DNA of 64,000 bases from Advenella sp. FME57 (GCF_014897675.1 NZ_JABUXU010000002.1:248001-312000), one strand, 5' to 3'; counted from the first letter of the stretch, positions 10,216 through 20,113 are shown. The notes: generated from the letters alone by a model not told the origin. Translations and numbers: made by a program.

Positions 10216-10233
10216 TTTGAAAGTTATTTCAAA
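10216..10233. promoter_or_regulatory. Perfect 7-bp inverted repeat (TTTGAAA-GTTA-TTTCAAA) before ehuB
   Basis: Two perfect 7-base arms with a 4-base centre lie 70 bases upstream of the ehuB ATG, where an operator or leader hairpin would be expected. It shares TTTCA/TGAAA half-sites with the palindrome at 10001-10020. Function is inferred from symmetry and position only. Confidence 0.4.
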
Positions 10234-10302
10234 TGCAATTTTTATCAGGACTATTTCCAGATAAAAACTTCAGGATAAATCAACTTCAAGGGGAGTAGAA
10301 CG

Positions 10303-11166
10303 ATGAATAGAGTGCTCAAAACTCGAACCCTGCTGGCTCTCGCTGTAGCAACCGCTGCGGCTTTTAGTACAGTTGCGTCAGCTGCCACGTTGCAGGAAAT
10401 TAAAGACAAAGGCGTGGTACGGATTGCAGTTGCCAACGAAATACCCTACGGCTTTGTCGATCCCACAGGCGAGGCCAAAGGCGCCGGACCGGAAGTGGCC
10501 AAGCACATTATGGAGCAGCTTGGCGTAAAGGAAATCAAATGGGTCACCACTGGTTTCAGTTCACTTATTCCGGGCTTGAAAGCCGATCAGTTCGACATGG
10601 TGGCAGCAGAGATGGCTATCCTGCCCCAGCGTTGTCAGCAGGTGGCTTTCTCTGAACCTAACAGCTCATATGGCGAGGGCCTGCTGGTTGCCGAAGGCAA
10701 CCCGGACAATCTGCATAAATATGAAGACTTTAGCAAGTCAGACAAGAAAATCGCCATCATGGCGGGTGCCGACCAGCTCGAAATGCTGCAAAAGCTTGGT
10801 GTTGACGACAGCCGTATGGTGACTATCTCCAATAATGCAGATGCGATTTCGACAGTGTCTACCGGTCGTGCCGCAGCCTATGCAGCAACCAGTCTGACGG
10901 TCAGTGAACTGGCCAACAAGAGTGACAAAGTCGAGCCAGCAGAAAAATTTGAAGACCCGGTGATCGATGGAAAACCTGCACGCAGCTGGGGTGGTTTCAC
11001 CTTTGATCAGGGCTCGGATGATCTGCGTAAAGCAGTTAACGAAGAGCTGACCAAGTTCAAGAAAACACCCGAGTGGAAAAAGATTCTGACTACTTATGGC
11101 TTTTCCGAACATGATTTGGAAGAGTCTACCAAGCAAACGACAGAACAACTTTGCGCAGCAAAGTAA
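10303..11166 (+). CDS. ehuB: Ectoine/hydroxyectoine ABC transporter substrate-binding protein EhuB
   Basis: A 287-residue periplasmic binding protein of the amino-acid (type 2, SBP family 3) class. A Sec signal peptide ends near SAA at residues 26-28. Mature features typical of EhuB include VANEIPYGFVDPTGEAKGAGPEV near residues 45-65 (read as two adjoining motifs) and AEMAILPQRCQQVAFSEP near residues 105-120. EhuB captures the compatible solutes ectoine and hydroxyectoine. A strong ribosome site (AAGGGGAG) precedes the ATG. It is the first gene of ehuBCDA; a perfect hairpin follows it, probably keeping its mRNA segment more abundant than the permease part. The specificity call is by family resemblance and gene order. 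Confidence 0.87.
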   Translation: MNRVLKTRTLLALAVATAAAFSTVASAATLQEIKDKGVVRIAVANEIPYGFVDPTGEAKGAGPEVAKHIMEQLGVKEIKWVTTGFSSLIPGLKADQFDMVAAEMAILPQRCQQVAFSEPNSSYGEGLLVAEGNPDNLHKYEDFSKSDKKIAIMAGADQLEMLQKLGVDDSRMVTISNNADAISTVSTGRAAAYAATSLTVSELANKSDKVEPAEKFEDPVIDGKPARSWGGFTFDQGSDDLRKAVNEELTKFKKTPEWKKILTTYGFSEHDLEESTKQTTEQLCAAK

Positions 11167-11217
11167 TCAGGTTGTAGCTCTTTTGAGGGTTATGCGCAAG
11201 CCGTATGGCGTGCGCAC

Positions 11218-11246
11218 ATGGGTCTGCAAGGCAATTGCAGACCCAT
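11218..11246 (+). repeat. Perfect 12-bp hairpin between ehuB and ehuC
   Basis: ATGGGTCTGCAA and TTGCAGACCCAT pair perfectly around a 5-base loop. No T run follows, so it is not a standard intrinsic terminator. Such stem-loops after a binding-protein gene commonly protect the upstream mRNA from 3' exonucleases, giving more receptor than permease; that role is inferred here. Confidence 0.7.
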
Positions 11247-11343
11247 CCTTGGTTTGGCGACATCAGCCAGGCTCAAACTCACCGGCTCGTGCAGGCTGCC
11301 GCTTGCATCCTTCATTTCATTTCCAAAAAATATAAGGTGACCG

Positions 11344-12015
11344 ATGGATTGGAATATATATCTGACGCCCCTGTTGCAGGGTGCGTGGGTGACCGTTCAA
11401 CTGACAGTCTATTCGACCATACTGGGTGCGATCACCGCTTTTGTATTCGGTGTCGGCAAGCTTTCAAGCAACTGGTTTTATCGCGGATTCTCGATCTGCT
11501 TTGTCGAGATTTTTCGTGGAACGTCCCTGCTGGTGCAGCTGTTTTGGCTGTTCTTTGCGCTGCCGCTATTGGGCCAGGCCCTGGGCCTGGACTTTCGCAT
11601 GGCGCCGCTGGTCGCCGGGACGCTGGCCCTGGGTTTTAATATCGGTGCCTATGGTGCCGAGGTCGTGCGCGGCGCCCTCCAGGCAGTACCTCGCTCGCAA
11701 TTTGAGGCGGCCAAGGCGCTGGACTTTACACCCCGCCAGACATTACGGTTTATTTGCCTGCCACAGGCCATCCCGGAAATGATGCCCAGCTTTGGTAACC
11801 TGGCGGTGCAAAATCTTAAAGATACTGCATTGGTATCGTTGATCAGCCTGGGCGATATGGCGTTTCGTGCCGAACAGATCCGCAATTACACACAGGACAG
11901 CACGACGGTATACACCATTTTGCTATTCATGTATTTTGGCATGGCACTGATTCTGACCGGAATCATGAAGCTGCTGGAGCGATCTGTCGGGCGCTGGCGC
12001 GCGGGGAGGGCCTGA
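11344..12015 (+). CDS. ehuC: Ectoine/hydroxyectoine ABC transporter permease EhuC
   Basis: This 223-residue permease of the HisM/GlnP class has about five membrane segments. The cytoplasmic ATPase-contact loop is seen as EVVRGALQAVPRSQFEAAKALDF around residues 105-127 (two adjoining motifs) and is followed by LPQAIPEMMPSFGN. FRGTSLLVQLFWLFFALP lies near residue 60. It forms the membrane channel with EhuD, whose gene starts 2 bases after this stop. Assignment to ehu rather than another polar amino-acid system depends on EhuB upstream. Confidence 0.85.
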   Translation: MDWNIYLTPLLQGAWVTVQLTVYSTILGAITAFVFGVGKLSSNWFYRGFSICFVEIFRGTSLLVQLFWLFFALPLLGQALGLDFRMAPLVAGTLALGFNIGAYGAEVVRGALQAVPRSQFEAAKALDFTPRQTLRFICLPQAIPEMMPSFGNLAVQNLKDTALVSLISLGDMAFRAEQIRNYTQDSTTVYTILLFMYFGMALILTGIMKLLERSVGRWRAGRA

Positions 12016-12017
12016 TC

Positions 12018-12706
12018 ATGTTTTTTGGTATTGAATGGGATACCAGCAGCAATTGGGCTTTTGCTGTTTCGATTTTTCCGATACTGCTCAAAGGCCTGGT
12101 GGTTACGCTGCAAGCGACCGTGCTGGGCTTTCTCGTAGCCATGGTGCTGGGCCTGATTCTGGCCGGACTTAAAAGTGCCCGGCTGGCCATCATCTCGTGG
12201 CCTGCAAAATTCATCACTGAATTTATCCGCGATACGCCGTTACTGGTCCAGCTTTTCTTTCTTTATTATGTGTTGCCCGAGCACGGCATTGTTTTGCCTG
12301 CTTTTATGACCGGGGCACTGGCATTGGGGGTGCAGTACAGCGCCTACCTGTCCGAGGTCTACCGGGCTGGCATCGAGTCCATCCCGCGCGGACAGACCGA
12401 GGCGTCGCGGGCATTGGACTTGGCGCCTGTGCGCACGTTCGGCTTCATCATTCTGCCGCAGGCGATCCCGCGCATTATTCCCGCAATGGGGAACTATCTG
12501 GTCTCCATCATGAAGGATGTGCCGGTGCTGTCGGTCGTTACCGTGCTGGAAATGCTCAATGTTGCAAAAATCATAGGTGATCGTACCTTCAATTATCTGA
12601 TACCGCTATCCATGGTGGGGATCATTTACCTGATCCTGACGATCGTCGCGTCCTATGGGGTGCGATATCTGGACACCCACCTGCCAAAACGAGGAATACC
12701 TTTACG

Positions 12707-12710
<4 letters not shown>
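12018..12710 (+). CDS. ehuD: Ectoine/hydroxyectoine ABC transporter permease EhuD
   Basis: The 230-residue partner permease has the same architecture as EhuC: FIRDTPLLVQLFFLYYVLP near residues 70-88, the ATPase-coupling loop EVYRAGIESIPRGQTEASRAL near residues 114-134 (split motif), and LPQAIPRIIPAMGNYL. The start sits only 2 bases after the ehuC stop, and its last codons overlap the ehuA start by four bases (ATGA). Translation of ehuCDA is therefore tightly coupled. Confidence 0.86.
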
Positions 12711-13582
<872 letters not shown>

Positions 13583-13589
13583 TATCACG

Positions 13590-13611
13590 CAGGGCACGAC
13601 AACGTGCCCTG
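13590..13611 (+). terminator. Strong hairpin after ehuA, possible operon end
   Basis: A perfect 9-bp stem (CAGGGCACG/CGTGCCCTG) with loop ACAA starts 7 bases after the ehuA stop. There is no following T run, so it may act as an mRNA 3'-end stabiliser or with Rho rather than as a classical terminator. pncA converges on it from the other side. Confidence 0.55.
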
Positions 13612-13742
13612 ATGCGCATATGGCGGTTGCCATTGATGGTGTGATGTTGCAGAGAAAATGCGGCATTGCTAGGGCAGCCACCAATGCTGGCGCTTCATGA
13701 CAGAAGTCGCAAAATGCGAGACTGATTCTTGCACCGCAGATC

Positions 13743-14399
13743 TTAAGGAGTGCCGGCCAGGTTGTCGCTGTACACGATCCGGATGCCTTGTTCCAGCAGT
13801 GTCTTGCGCGTGTTTGTATCCGTTTGCACGGTAACCGGGGCGGTTGCATCCCAGATGACAAATGTATTGAATCCGGCAGCCCGCGCGTCCTGCGCGGTCC
13901 ATAGTACGCACACATCTCTTGCCAGGCCGCCAATATACACATCCCGAACCTGACGATCCCTTAGCCAGCCGGCAAGACCGGTCAAGGGGCGCTCGCCTGC
14001 GGGGTTGTAGTTTTCGCAAAACGCACTGTACGAGTCAACAACCGGATCGGTGCCTTTGCGTACGATGACATTCATCCTGTTCCAGTCGATGGCCTCATGC
14101 AGTGCCGCACCGTTTGTTCCCTGCAGGCAGTGATCCGGCCATAGCACCTGAGGATGGCCGTAAAGCGCAATGCTGTCAAAGGGTTTGCTGCCGCTGTGCG
14201 AGGACGCAAAGGAAATATGGCCGCCTGGATGCCAATCCTGGGTGGCGACATAATGGGCAAAACGATCCTGCGCCAGTATGGTCTGTACGGGCGCGACAAT
14301 GGCATCGGCCTGTTCGCATGCGAGCGGGCCGCCCGGCATGAAGTCTGGCTGGATATCGACCAGAATAAGCGCGCTGTGAGGCAAGATGCTGTTTGTCAT
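13743..14399 (-). CDS. pncA: Nicotinamidase
   Basis: It hydrolyses nicotinamide to nicotinate for NAD salvage. The 218-residue isochorismatase-fold protein shows the catalytic triad Asp15 (LVDIQPDF), Lys115 (VRKGTD) and Cys164 (GGLARDVCV), plus metal ligands Asp55, His57 and His61 in TQDWHPGGHISFA and His90 in WPDHC. I start at ATG 14399 because it overlaps the stop of the upstream dehydrogenase by one base (TAATG), a coupled arrangement; an ATG seven codons earlier would intrude further into that gene. The neighbour on the same strand three genes upstream is amn, also a nucleotide-salvage enzyme. Confidence 0.95.
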   Translation of the reverse strand: MTNSILPHSALILVDIQPDFMPGGPLACEQADAIVAPVQTILAQDRFAHYVATQDWHPGGHISFASSHSGSKPFDSIALYGHPQVLWPDHCLQGTNGAALHEAIDWNRMNVIVRKGTDPVVDSYSAFCENYNPAGERPLTGLAGWLRDRQVRDVYIGGLARDVCVLWTAQDARAAGFNTFVIWDATAPVTVQTDTNTRKTLLEQGIRIVYSDNLAGTP

Positions 14400-15352
14400 T
14401 ACACGTTTTCGTCCAGCCATTGGATCAATTGTTGTTGTACATTGATCGAAAATTTGCGGTATACCTGTTCACTGACAAAGCCCATATGCGGGGTTAGCAA
14501 TATATTGGGCAGCGCCTGCAGCTCGGGATTGATGCCTGGTTCATCATCAAAGACATCCAGCGCGGCAAACCCCGGGCGGCCTTGTTGCAGGGCCTTGACC
14601 AGGGCCGGCGTGTCAATCAGGCTGGATCGCGAGGTATTGACCAGCAGGCTACCCGGTTGCATCAGCGCCAGCGTGTCGCTGTTGAGCAGCTTGCGCGTGG
14701 CATCGGAGACCACAATATGCAGTGATACCACGTCGGAAGTCGACAGCAGGGTTTCCAGTGATACGCTGCTTGCCTGCTCTTCGCGGGCCCGTTCTGGTGT
14801 CATGTGCGGACTCCATGCCTGCACTTGCATGCCGAAGGCGCGAGCGACAGCAGCCATGCGCTTGCCGATGTGTCCAAGACCGATCAGCCCCAAACGCTTG
14901 CCTTCCAGTACTTCGGGCAGATGCTGGCAGATTGCGGGCGTACGCCACAGCGGCTGTTGCGGGCTGACAAGCAGGTCCGGCAGTTTTTTTGCAGACGCAA
15001 GAATCAGCGACCAGGCCAGCTCGCAGGTGCTGGCTTTGGACGGACCGAATTCGGTCGCCGTGACCTTGATGCCGACCGTTTCGGCTGCCTGCTGATCAAG
15101 CGTGTTGTTGCGGGTGCCTGTAAAAATGATGCGTTTCAGATTGGGCAATTGCGCGATCAGCGACTTGGGAAAAGGCGTGCGGTCGCGCATCAATACAATG
15201 CATTGCGCCTGGGCCACTGCGGCCAGCAATTGCTCGTCGCGCAAGCGGTCGTGATGGATTGTCAGACGGCTGCGGTTTTCTATATCGGACCAGTCTACCA
15301 GGCGGGCAAGCCCGTGTTCCCAGTCATCCAGTATGACTATTGAAGGTTTCAT
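14399..15352 (-). CDS. D-isomer-specific 2-hydroxyacid dehydrogenase
   Basis: A 317-residue NAD(P)-dependent dehydrogenase. The nucleotide-binding loop GLIGLGHIGKR is at residues 155-165, the catalytic Arg242 in NTSRSSLID, Glu271 in DVFDDEP and His289 in LTPHMGF. The family covers phosphoglycerate, glyoxylate/hydroxypyruvate and formate dehydrogenases; the sequence alone does not fix the substrate, and the C-terminal ACT domain of SerA is absent. The start at 15352 has a good GGAG six bases upstream; an ATG 39 codons earlier has no such support and would lengthen the N-terminus beyond the family norm. It is coupled to pncA by TAATG. Confidence 0.9.
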   Translation of the reverse strand: MKPSIVILDDWEHGLARLVDWSDIENRSRLTIHHDRLRDEQLLAAVAQAQCIVLMRDRTPFPKSLIAQLPNLKRIIFTGTRNNTLDQQAAETVGIKVTATEFGPSKASTCELAWSLILASAKKLPDLLVSPQQPLWRTPAICQHLPEVLEGKRLGLIGLGHIGKRMAAVARAFGMQVQAWSPHMTPERAREEQASSVSLETLLSTSDVVSLHIVVSDATRKLLNSDTLALMQPGSLLVNTSRSSLIDTPALVKALQQGRPGFAALDVFDDEPGINPELQALPNILLTPHMGFVSEQVYRKFSINVQQQLIQWLDENV

Positions 15353-15501
15353 GTAATGCTCCGCAAAAAGGCAGTGATGCATGCGTTGCCCGAGCGAGCG
15401 GCAACCATAACTTTTTCGGTCAGTGAAAAACAGTATATTACCTCGCAGGCCGGCACCTTGCATATGCACGGTGTGGGAACGATAATTCGGCCGCCAGGCG
15501 C

Positions 15502-16431
15502 CTAGCCCTGAAACCAGGCCAGCAGCATAGAGACACTGATGACCGAGAGCACGGTTGAGATAAAGATGGATTGCGAGACCAGATGCGTGTCACGCTGGTA
15601 CATGGTGGCCAGCATGAAGGGGCCGGTGCCGATGGGCAGGGCGGCAAGCAGTACCGCCGCTTCGCGTTGCACCGGCGGCATGTCAAAGACGATAAAGGCC
15701 AGGAATGCGGTGGCAGCCGGTAGAAACAGCATTTTCATGAAAAGAACCGCGCCCAGTGCCGGGTGTGGACGGATACTGCGCGTTTGCGCCAGAAACAGGC
15801 CAATGGTAACCAGGGCACAGGGGCTGGCCGAACTGCCCAGCAGGCGCGTCAGTTCCGCTAGGGGCGCCGGCAATGCAATGCCCAGACCTGACAAGGCCAT
15901 GCCCGCCAGGGGCGAGACAATCAGCGGATTTTTTGCCAATGCCGCACCGGTATGCCGCAGGCTGGTCCATACACTGCCATGTTTTTTCAACCCGGTTTCC
16001 AGACAGACGATGGACAGGGCAAACAGGACGCAGGCGGTCAGTATCATGGTAATAATGACGGGTATGATACCGGCCTGACCGTAGGCCAGCATACATAGCG
16101 GCAGGCCCATATAGCCGGCGTTGCTATAGGACGCGGACAGGCTTGCCACACTATTGTCTGGCAGGCTGAAGCGGCGCCGCTGCCAAACCATGAAAATGAA
16201 AAAGGTGGCCAGCATGCCGCCGGTACTGGCCAGAATGAACGGAATCTGGTTCAGTTCTTCCCAACTGACCGTGGCCATGGCATGAAACAACAGCGCCGGC
16301 AATGCCAGCCAGACCACATAGCTATTGAGGTGCTGGCTTGCCTGATCCGACAGGATCCGTCGTCGAGCGGCGACATAACCGGTCAGAATCAGCGCAAAAA
16401 CCGGAAAAGCGGCATTGATAACGGAATTCAA
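15502..16431 (-). CDS. AEC (auxin efflux carrier) family permease
   Basis: A 309-residue inner-membrane protein with about ten hydrophobic segments. It opens with INAAFPVFALILTGYVAA and contains the mid-protein SASYSNAGYMGLPL motif (near residues 98-112), typical of AEC transporters, where an Asn-x-Gly-x-x-Gly break lies within a helix. Bacterial members export or import small organic acids such as malonate or malate. It starts 8 bases after the amn stop on the same strand, so the two form an operon. Substrate unknown. Confidence 0.9.
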   Translation of the reverse strand: MNSVINAAFPVFALILTGYVAARRRILSDQASQHLNSYVVWLALPALLFHAMATVSWEELNQIPFILASTGGMLATFFIFMVWQRRRFSLPDNSVASLSASYSNAGYMGLPLCMLAYGQAGIIPVIITMILTACVLFALSIVCLETGLKKHGSVWTSLRHTGAALAKNPLIVSPLAGMALSGLGIALPAPLAELTRLLGSSASPCALVTIGLFLAQTRSIRPHPALGAVLFMKMLFLPAATAFLAFIVFDMPPVQREAAVLLAALPIGTGPFMLATMYQRDTHLVSQSIFISTVLSVISVSMLLAWFQG

Positions 16432-16439
16432 AATACGGG

Positions 16440-17933
16440 TTATTTAAAAGCGGTTTCGATAAAGCTGCGCAGTTTACGCGAATGCAGTCGCTCCCGGGGC
16501 ATTTCACGCAGTTTTTCCAGCGCCCGCATGCCGATGCGCAAATGCTGGCTGACCTGCTTGCGATAGAAGTCCGAGGCCATGCCGGGCAGCTTCAATTCGC
16601 CATGCAGGGGCTTGTCCGACACACATAGCAGCGTGCCGTACGGGACGCGGAAGCGAAAACCATTGGCAGCGATGGTTGCCGATTCCATGTCAAGTGCAAT
16701 GGCCCGCGATTGCGAGAAACGCTGCACCGGTTCATGCTGGTCCCGCAACTCCCAGTTACGGTTATCAATGGTGGCCACGGTTCCGGTACGCATGATGCGT
16801 TTAAGCTCCCAGTCTGACAGCCCGGATATTTCCTCTACTGCATGTTCCAGGGCGATCTGGATTTCCGCCAGCGGCGGCACCGGCACCCATAGTGGCAGGT
16901 CGGCATCCAGGACGTGATCTTCCCGCACATAGCCATGCGCCAGCACATAGTCGCCCAAGCGCTGCGTGTTGCGCAGCCCGGCGCAATGGCCCAGCATGAT
17001 CCAGGCCGATGGCCGCAGCGTTGCGATGTGGTCGGTAATAGTCTTGGCATTTGACGGCCCCACGCCAATATTGACAAGTGTGATGCCGTTGCCATCCTCG
17101 CGCTTCAGGTGATAGGCGGGCATTTGCGGCAACCGTTGCAGCTTTTGGGACGGATCCGGCTGACCCTTGCGCGTAACGTGGTTGCCCGGCTCGACCAATG
17201 CCGTATAGCCCGATGATTCGTCCTCGATCAATTGGGTGGCCCGCTCAATAAATTCGTCAACGTAAAACTGGTAGTTGGTAAACAGGACGAAATTCTGAAA
17301 ATGCTCCGGCGCGGTTGCCGTGTAGTGCTGCAGCCGGTGCAATGAATAATCAATGCGTGGCGCGGTAAAGGGGGCCAGCGGTCCTGGCAGCCCGGGCTCT
17401 TCACGCAAAGTGCCATTGACGATGGCATCGTCCATGACGGCCAGATCAGGGACATCGAAGAAATTGCGCAATGAAGAGCCGATCGTGTCCGCATAGACGC
17501 CTTCAACATACTGGCCGCCGGTAAATGCAAAATGCAGCGGGATAGGGATATCGGATTCGCCGATCTCTACAGGCAATTGATGGTTTTTCATGATCAGCCC
17601 GATTTGCTCAAGCAAGTAGCTCTTGAACTGCAGGGGCTGGGTGATGGTTGTCTGATATAGGCCGGGCTCCGTAGTATGCCCGTATGACAGACGTGAATCG
17701 ACTTCCTGATGGTCGGGCACATGCAGGCGAATGGCGGGGTAGCAGGCGCGTGTGCGCTGATCAGACCGGCTCTCGCCGCTGATGTAGCGGTAAAAGGACT
17801 CACGGATGAACAGTGTATTGCGCTCGTAGATGCGCAGCAGTTCTTCGAAAGCCAGGGCCGGGTCGCGGAAACTGGAAAAACCGATTCTTTGTGGAGAATG
17901 AAAGGTAGAGGGCGTACTTTGCTGTGTGGTCAT
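16440..17933 (-). CDS. amn: AMP nucleosidase
   Basis: It splits AMP into adenine and ribose 5-phosphate, regulating the adenylate pool. The 497-residue protein (E. coli Amn 484) has the N-terminal Amn domain (EELLRIYERNTLFIRESF; YTALVEPGNHVTRKGQPDPSQ as adjoining segments) and a C-terminal nucleoside-phosphorylase-like domain from about residue 285. That domain shows GVGPSNAKT, LGHCAGLR, DYVLAHGYVRED and the catalytic-end motifs ALDMESATIAANGFRFRVPYGT (split) and CVSDKPLHGE. The AEC permease gene follows after 8 bases. A 14-base direct repeat lies in its upstream region (18001-18053). Confidence 0.94.
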   Translation of the reverse strand: MTTQQSTPSTFHSPQRIGFSSFRDPALAFEELLRIYERNTLFIRESFYRYISGESRSDQRTRACYPAIRLHVPDHQEVDSRLSYGHTTEPGLYQTTITQPLQFKSYLLEQIGLIMKNHQLPVEIGESDIPIPLHFAFTGGQYVEGVYADTIGSSLRNFFDVPDLAVMDDAIVNGTLREEPGLPGPLAPFTAPRIDYSLHRLQHYTATAPEHFQNFVLFTNYQFYVDEFIERATQLIEDESSGYTALVEPGNHVTRKGQPDPSQKLQRLPQMPAYHLKREDGNGITLVNIGVGPSNAKTITDHIATLRPSAWIMLGHCAGLRNTQRLGDYVLAHGYVREDHVLDADLPLWVPVPPLAEIQIALEHAVEEISGLSDWELKRIMRTGTVATIDNRNWELRDQHEPVQRFSQSRAIALDMESATIAANGFRFRVPYGTLLCVSDKPLHGELKLPGMASDFYRKQVSQHLRIGMRALEKLREMPRERLHSRKLRSFIETAFK

Positions 17934-18000
17934 GGATAAGCGCTGATTGTTATGGTCGTTAACGAAAGCGGGCCATATTGCAATCTGATCCCATACGAAA

Positions 18001-18053
18001 GCTTTGCTGTCCTGTAATATGGTGCCGGAAAGTGGTGTCGCTTTGCTGTCCTG
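18001..18053. repeat. 14-base direct repeat upstream of amn
   Basis: GCTTTGCTGTCCTG occurs at 18001-18014 and again at 18040-18053, 39 bases apart, both followed by an AT-rich hexamer (TAATAT, AAGTAT). It lies 70-120 bases upstream of amn (minus strand) and about 140 bases before mscS (plus strand). It could be a pair of protein-binding sites or a small duplication; no transposase or target-site feature is nearby. Confidence 0.55.
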
Positions 18054-18187
18054 AAGTATATTCTGTCATTATGACACGTTAAAATTCTGCCGTAGCGAAT
18101 GCCCGCTATCGGTGTGGGCCTGTCCGGTAGCGTCAGCCGGCGCGAGCCTTTCCGTTTTTTGAAAAAACCCGCAAGAGAGTGATTTAT

Positions 18188-19027
18188 ATGGATATTCAAC
18201 AAATCGAAAGTTTCTGGCCATTTTTGCAGCGCTTCGCCGTTGACCTGGTGGTCGCTTTCATTATTCTGGGCATTGGCTGGACCATTTCCAGGTGGCTGGG
18301 CAATATGGTGCAGCGCCTGAGCGCTAGATCAGAAAAAATCGATCCCACGATCATTCCCATGTTCCGCACGGTCGTGATCTGGAGTGTGCGGATATTTACC
18401 ATTATTGCCGTGCTGTCGCAATTCGGTGTACAAACGGCCAGCCTGATTGCCGTACTGGGCGCCGCCGGCCTGGCTATCGGCCTGGCTTTGCAGGGCACGC
18501 TGCAAAATATTGCAGCCGGCATCATGTTGCTGGGCTTGCGGCCCCTGCGAGTGGGGGAGAGCGTGACAGTGGCTGCGGGCATTTCGGGCACCGTCGACGA
18601 AGTCGGGCTGTTTCTGACGCGGATTGTGCAGGCCGACGGCGTGCAGGTAACGGTACCCAATAGTACGGTCTGGAATGGAACGATCATCAATCTGAGCCGT
18701 AACCACAACCGCCGCATGGATGTACCGGCATATATCCGTTATGGCGATGACGTCAACCGGGCGATCGAAGTGCTGCTCAAACTGATCGGCGAACAGCGCA
18801 GCGCCTTGAAAATGCCAGCGCCGTCGGTTTTCGTAGGCGATCGCAAGGACGGCATCATTACCCTCACATTGCGGGTCTGGGCCAGTGCAGACAATTTCTT
18901 CAATCTGCAGAATGATTTGAATCGTGAGGTGCCGATGCGATTGAAAGAAGAAGGGTTTGAAAGCCCGAGTCCATTGCGGGTGGCCGTGCAGGAAGTGGGT
19001 GTCAATAATCAGGCCAGCGCCAAATAG
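18188..19027 (+). CDS. Small-conductance mechanosensitive channel, MscS family
   Basis: A 279-residue channel that releases solutes under membrane tension. Two or three N-terminal helices lead to the pore helix with its Ala/Gly pattern (AVLGAAGLAIGLALQG near residues 87-102, then LQNIAAGIMLLGLRPLRVGE). The beta domain carries VDEVGLFLTRI and VPNSTVWNGTIINLS. Length matches E. coli MscS (286). I start at ATG 18188, eight bases after AGAGAG; a GTG at 18179 would add three residues. Its distance from the ectoine importer (about 5 kb) is too great for co-regulation to be assumed. Confidence 0.94.
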   Translation: MDIQQIESFWPFLQRFAVDLVVAFIILGIGWTISRWLGNMVQRLSARSEKIDPTIIPMFRTVVIWSVRIFTIIAVLSQFGVQTASLIAVLGAAGLAIGLALQGTLQNIAAGIMLLGLRPLRVGESVTVAAGISGTVDEVGLFLTRIVQADGVQVTVPNSTVWNGTIINLSRNHNRRMDVPAYIRYGDDVNRAIEVLLKLIGEQRSALKMPAPSVFVGDRKDGIITLTLRVWASADNFFNLQNDLNREVPMRLKEEGFESPSPLRVAVQEVGVNNQASAK

Positions 19028-19252
19028 CCATTATTCAATCTCCCGACGCTGGTGCAGCAAAAATGCCAGGCGGTGCGCGGCAGCGGGGCGCGCTACTGTC
19101 GGCCAGCCAGGGCGTTACGGTCGCGTTCGCGCCCGCTCAAGAGGGTGGATCGGCGTCCGCATTCACCATTACCGCTGAATTAGGGGCTGTCGGGGCTGCG
19201 GCGGGTCTGCGCTGAGCCTCAGGTTCTGGGCCAGCCCGGCCGATCAGACAGC

Positions 19253-20113
19253 TTATGGCCGATAGACAGTTTTCAGAATGTTGGTACACACCCCACGCAT
19301 CATATCCACTTCCTCCTGGGTCATATGGATGCGTGTAAACATATAGCGCATGCGTGGCATCAGCTTTTTCGGATAATTGGGATTGAGAAAATCGATCCCG
19401 ATCAACGCGCTTTCCCAGTGATTGATGAACGCTTCGACCTTTTCGGCGGGGGCATAGTCGCGATCGACCATGTCTGTATAGGCATGGGCGGGCCTCGCTA
19501 GCAACAGGTCGGGGCGGCCAGCTGATGTCTGCGTTCCTGTGGAAAGCGGATTGCCGGACTGAGCCGGGGCCGTTGCGCCGGTGTGCCGGACTGCCGGCGG
19601 CGCCTGCATGGCGTAGTTTAGCTCCCAGGCCGCCAGCAGCAGGGCTTGTGAAACGTTCAGGGAGCTGTACGAAGGGTTGGCGGGAATATGGCATATGCGA
19701 TGGCAGCGGCTGATATCGTCATTGTCCAGCCCCGTTCTTTCTGTTCCCAACACAATCGCAATACGCGTATCGGCATGATTATTCAGATGCGTTCGCGATA
19801 GCTGCGCTGTCTGGCGGATGTCCAGCGAAGGCGGGCCCATGTCGCGGGTACGGGCAGTCAGGGCAAAGGCCAGGGTAATGCCGGCCAGGGCCGCGTCAAG
19901 GTCGGGCGCAAGATGTGCCGCTTGCAGGATGTCGGTGGCCCCGCTGGCCAGCGCCAGGGCCTCTTCATGGGCCAGGATGCCGCTATCTTTCGGATTGACC
20001 AGAACCAGATCGCCAAATCCCATGTTTTTGATTGCTCTTGCGGCAGAACCCACATTGCCAGGGTGGGTCGGCGACACCATGATAAAGCGGACCCGGGTAT
20101 GTAGCGGTGACAT
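19253..20113 (-). CDS. trmJ: tRNA (cytidine/uridine-2'-O)-methyltransferase TrmJ
   Basis: A SpoU-class knotted methyltransferase that modifies position 32 of several tRNAs. The 286-residue protein has the three SpoU motifs: [23 protein letters not shown] (residues 11-33, in two parts), [15 protein letters not shown] near residue 138 and the knot motif [16 protein letters not shown] near residue 165. A C-terminal helical extension after about residue 215 ([38 protein letters not shown] split) is characteristic of TrmJ and absent from TrmL. It is divergent from suhB, as in many Beta- and Gammaproteobacteria. Confidence 0.93.
   Translation of the reverse strand: MSPLHTRVRFIMVSPTHPGNVGSAARAIKNMGFGDLVLVNPKDSGILAHEEALALASGATDILQAAHLAPDLDAALAGITLAFALTARTRDMGPPSLDIRQTAQLSRTHLNNHADTRIAIVLGTERTGLDNDDISRCHRICHIPANPSYSSLNVSQALLLAAWELNYAMQAPPAVRHTGATAPAQSGNPLSTGTQTSAGRPDLLLARPAHAYTDMVDRDYAPAEKVEAFINHWESALIGIDFLNPNYPKKLMPRMRYMFTRIHMTQEEVDMMRGVCTNILKTVYRP

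Larger units (their letters stand above)
9502..10302. other. AT-rich intergenic region upstream of ehuB
   Basis: About 800 bases without a gene I can support. Around 9613-9672 the minus strand encodes a short hydrophobic stretch ending in a stop (AMAVMLVMLAIGVMLA), which might be the last helix of another decayed membrane-protein gene. From about 9750 the sequence becomes clearly AT-rich and carries two palindromes listed separately. A 69-codon open frame at 9974-10183 has no ribosome site and a composition like non-coding DNA. The promoter of ehuB must lie here. Confidence 0.5.

Noticed and set aside
18001-18053. Direct repeat read as the ends of an insertion sequence
   Set aside because: Only 39 bases separate the copies, they are direct rather than inverted, and no transposase remnant is present.
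19137-19694. 185-codon frame overlapping trmJ on the same strand
   Set aside because: trmJ is complete in the other frame; this one is low-complexity in Arg, Pro and Ala.
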